Shown: positions 33,565 through 34,886 of the stretch, one piece after another
Layout: each line of letters opens with the position of its first letter
Position numbering within the stretch: position 1 is the first letter of the stretch
Assembly: GCF_009800965.1 (NCBI RefSeq)
Contig: NZ_WUAF01000028.1
Location: 1 to 34,886 of the forward strand
Direction: 5' to 3'
Source: Cognatazoarcus halotolerans
GTDB lineage: Bacteria > Pseudomonadota > Gammaproteobacteria > Burkholderiales > Rhodocyclaceae
Length of the DNA: 34,886 nucleotides
Translations under genes and position numbers: made by a program
The notes under the pieces: model-generated
Database searches by the model: none
Told to the model about the DNA's origin: nothing
What the model saw: only the letters and a program-made list of their open reading frames with translations

Positions 33565-34545
33565 ATGGTGAAGCCCTTTGATCCATCCGACCTCAAAACC
33601 ATCCTTCATTCAAAGCGCGCGAATCTCTACTACCTGGAGCACTGCCGTATCCTGGTGAATGGCGGCCGGGTGGAATATGTCACCGAAGAGGGCAACAAGT
33701 CCCGCTACTGGAACATCCCGATCGCCAACACCACCACGCTGCTACTCGGTACCGGCACCTCGATCACCCAAGCCGCGGTGCGCGAGCTGGCCAAGGCCGG
33801 CGTGATGTTGGGGTTCTGCGGAGGTGGGGGCACCCCGCTCTTCAGCGCCAACGAGATCGACGTCGAGGTGGCGTGGTTCTCGCCTCAGACCGAATACCGC
33901 CCGACCGAATACCTCCAGCATTGGGTGCGTTTCTGGTTTGACGACGCATTGCGACTGGAGGCCGCCAAAGCCTTCCAGGCCCTGCGCCTGGATCGCATTG
34001 TCAGGCAGTGGACCAAGAATCACACCCTTGCAGACGCCGGTTTTGACCTTGATGCAACACGCCTGACCGGCGCCCTCAATGCTGCACGCAAAGCGACGGC
34101 CGCCGCCCCGGACAACACCGCGCTGCTCACCGAGGAAGCCCGCCTCACCAAGACACTGTTCAAGCTAGCCTGCGACGCCACCGACTACGGCGACTTCACC
34201 CGCGCCAAAAATGGCAGCGGCTTCGACCCCGCCAACCGCTTCCTCGACCACGGCAACTACCTCGCCTATGGCCTCGGCGCCACCACCGCCTGGGTGCTGG
34301 GCCTGCCCCACGGCCTCGCGGTGCTGCACGGCAAGACCCGACGCGGCGGCCTGGTCTTCGACATCGCCGACCTCGTCAAGGACGCCACCATCCTGCCCCA
34401 GGCCTTCATCTCCGCAATGCGCGGCGACAGCGAACAGGAATTCCGCGAGGCCTGCATCGAGGCCCTGGTCGGCAGCGAATCCCTGGACTTCATGCTCGAC
34501 AGCGTCGAACAGGTCGCACTCGACCTCGGCAGACGCGCGCAATGA
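33565..34545 (+). CDS. cas1f: CRISPR-associated integrase Cas1, type I-F
   Basis: Cas1 integrates new spacers into the CRISPR array, in I-F together with the Cas2 domain fused to Cas3. The 326-residue product matches the I-F subtype: SDLKTILHSKRANLYYLEHC, GGRVEYVTEEG, YWNIPIANTTTLLLGTGTSI, AGVMLGFCGGGGTPLF, TEYRPTEYLQHW, and the C-terminal helical domain with NYLAYGLGATTAWVLGLPHG and GLVFDIADLVKDATILPQAF. No disruption is seen. The ATG at 33565 (MVKPFDPSDL) lacks a strong ribosome-binding site. The stop overlaps the cas2-3 start by ATGA, as in intact I-F loci. Confidence 0.95.
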   Translation: MVKPFDPSDLKTILHSKRANLYYLEHCRILVNGGRVEYVTEEGNKSRYWNIPIANTTTLLLGTGTSITQAAVRELAKAGVMLGFCGGGGTPLFSANEIDVEVAWFSPQTEYRPTEYLQHWVRFWFDDALRLEAAKAFQALRLDRIVRQWTKNHTLADAGFDLDATRLTGALNAARKATAAAPDNTALLTEEARLTKTLFKLACDATDYGDFTRAKNGSGFDPANRFLDHGNYLAYGLGATTAWVLGLPHGLAVLHGKTRRGGLVFDIADLVKDATILPQAFISAMRGDSEQEFREACIEALVGSESLDFMLDSVEQVALDLGRRAQ

Positions 34546-34802
34546 ACGTCCTGCTGATCTCCCAGTGCAGCAAGAATGCGCTCACCGAAACGCGACGCAT
34601 CCTCGACCAGTTCGCCGAACGCCGCGGCGAGCGCACCTGGCAGACAGCGATTACCAAGGCCGGCCTCGACACCCTGCACCGCCTGCTGCGCAAGACCGCC
34701 CGCAAGAACACCGCGGTCGCCTGCCACTGGATACGCGGCAAGGACCACAGCGAGCTTCTGTGTGTCAAGGGGATCCCAATTTTCCCCAGCTACGGGAATT
34801 GA
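34542..34802 (+). pseudogene. cas3: cas2-3 (type I-F Cas3), truncated by an insertion sequence
   Basis: The first ~73 codons encode the Cas2-like N-terminal domain of I-F Cas3 (MNVLLISQCSKNALTETRRI, AGLDTLHRLLRKTARKNTAVA, HWIRGKDHSELL). After HSELL, where the family normally continues through WIVGD, the frame enters foreign sequence (CVKGIPIFPSYGN) and stops at 34802. The break coincides with the terminal repeats of an IS21-like element, starting about 34761. The HD nuclease and helicase parts, if they survive, must lie beyond the window on the other side of the element. Interference should be lost unless another Cas3 exists; adaptation would lack an intact Cas2-3. Confidence 0.88.
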
Positions 34803-34886
34803 ATTTTCCCCACCCCGTTCACGCTTCGGTCTGTTCGGGACGAACGAGACCGGCCTTCAACTTCTCTTTCAATCGATACGAGTTCC
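34761..34886 (-). mobile_element. End of an IS21-family insertion sequence
   Basis: The element appears to begin near 34761 with TGTGTCAAGG. Its end carries two direct copies of AATTTTCCCCA (34778-34788 and 34802-34812), typical of the multiple terminal repeats of IS21-family elements. The C-terminus of an istB gene reads inward from 34819. The exact boundary is uncertain by a few bases because TGTG also matches the expected cas3 sequence. The other end and the target duplication lie outside the window. Confidence 0.75.
34819..34886 (-). CDS. istB: IstB-like transposition helper ATPase, C-terminal fragment (runs off the window)
   Basis: The minus-strand frame entering at the window edge encodes NSYRLKEKLKAGLVRPEQTE plus a final Ala and then TGA (stop at 34819-34821). 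The SYRLKEK-KAGL pattern is the characteristic end of IstB proteins of IS21-family elements, the AAA+ ATPases that direct the IstA transposase. Only 21 residues are visible. The identification is supported by the IS21-type terminal repeats immediately after the stop. Confidence 0.7.
   Translation of the reverse strand, partial: NSYRLKEKLKAGLVRPEQTEA

Overview
The window looks like chromosomal DNA from a high-G+C betaproteobacterium, most likely of the Azoarcus/Thauera/Aromatoleum group. That placement is an inference from protein style, the rpsF-priB-rpsR-rplI-dnaB order and the presence of PriB; no search was run. No rRNA, tRNA or CRISPR array was seen. Very long antisense open frames are present, as expected at this G+C, and are left out.

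Left part (1-6015, all minus strand). The ribosomal/primosomal operon rpsF-priB-rpsR-rplI ends in a clear intrinsic terminator, and dnaB lies beyond it. Upstream of rpsF are a small MaoC-type (R)-hydratase gene and then a stand-alone, divergent DUF2126 protein that lacks the transglutaminase domain usually fused to this family. Next comes a 516-base stretch with no supported gene.

Middle (6532-21101, all minus strand). This is a DNA-end-processing block. The recC-recB-recD genes overlap by ATGA junctions and encode the RecBCD helicase-nuclease. Before them in transcription order lies a YhaO/YhaN (SbcD/SbcC-like) pair, also ATGA-coupled. A low-G+C GNAT acetyltransferase gene and a candidate 32-codon ORF sit between the two sets.

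21333-28717. A complete tetrathionate respiration locus: ttrB (four-cluster ferredoxin), ttrC (NrfD-like quinol-oxidising membrane anchor) and ttrA (molybdopterin catalytic subunit) on the plus strand. The ttrS/ttrR two-component genes converge on it, and a strong hairpin terminator separates the two units.

29039-32675. A little-characterised envelope cluster: a small lipoprotein, a lipoprotein built from two copies of one domain, an NlpC/P60-type cell-wall hydrolase with a peptidoglycan-binding domain but no signal peptide, and a convergent gene for a three-helix membrane protein. Two abutting perfect hairpins separate the convergent genes. This is the most likely place for an undescribed system.

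Right end (33565-34886). A type I-F cas1 gene overlaps the start of cas2-3. The cas2-3 frame is broken after about 73 codons by the end of an IS21-family element, whose istB C-terminus runs off the window. The CRISPR-Cas locus is therefore probably disrupted. About 890 bases of unrecognised, possibly decayed sequence separate it from the envelope cluster.
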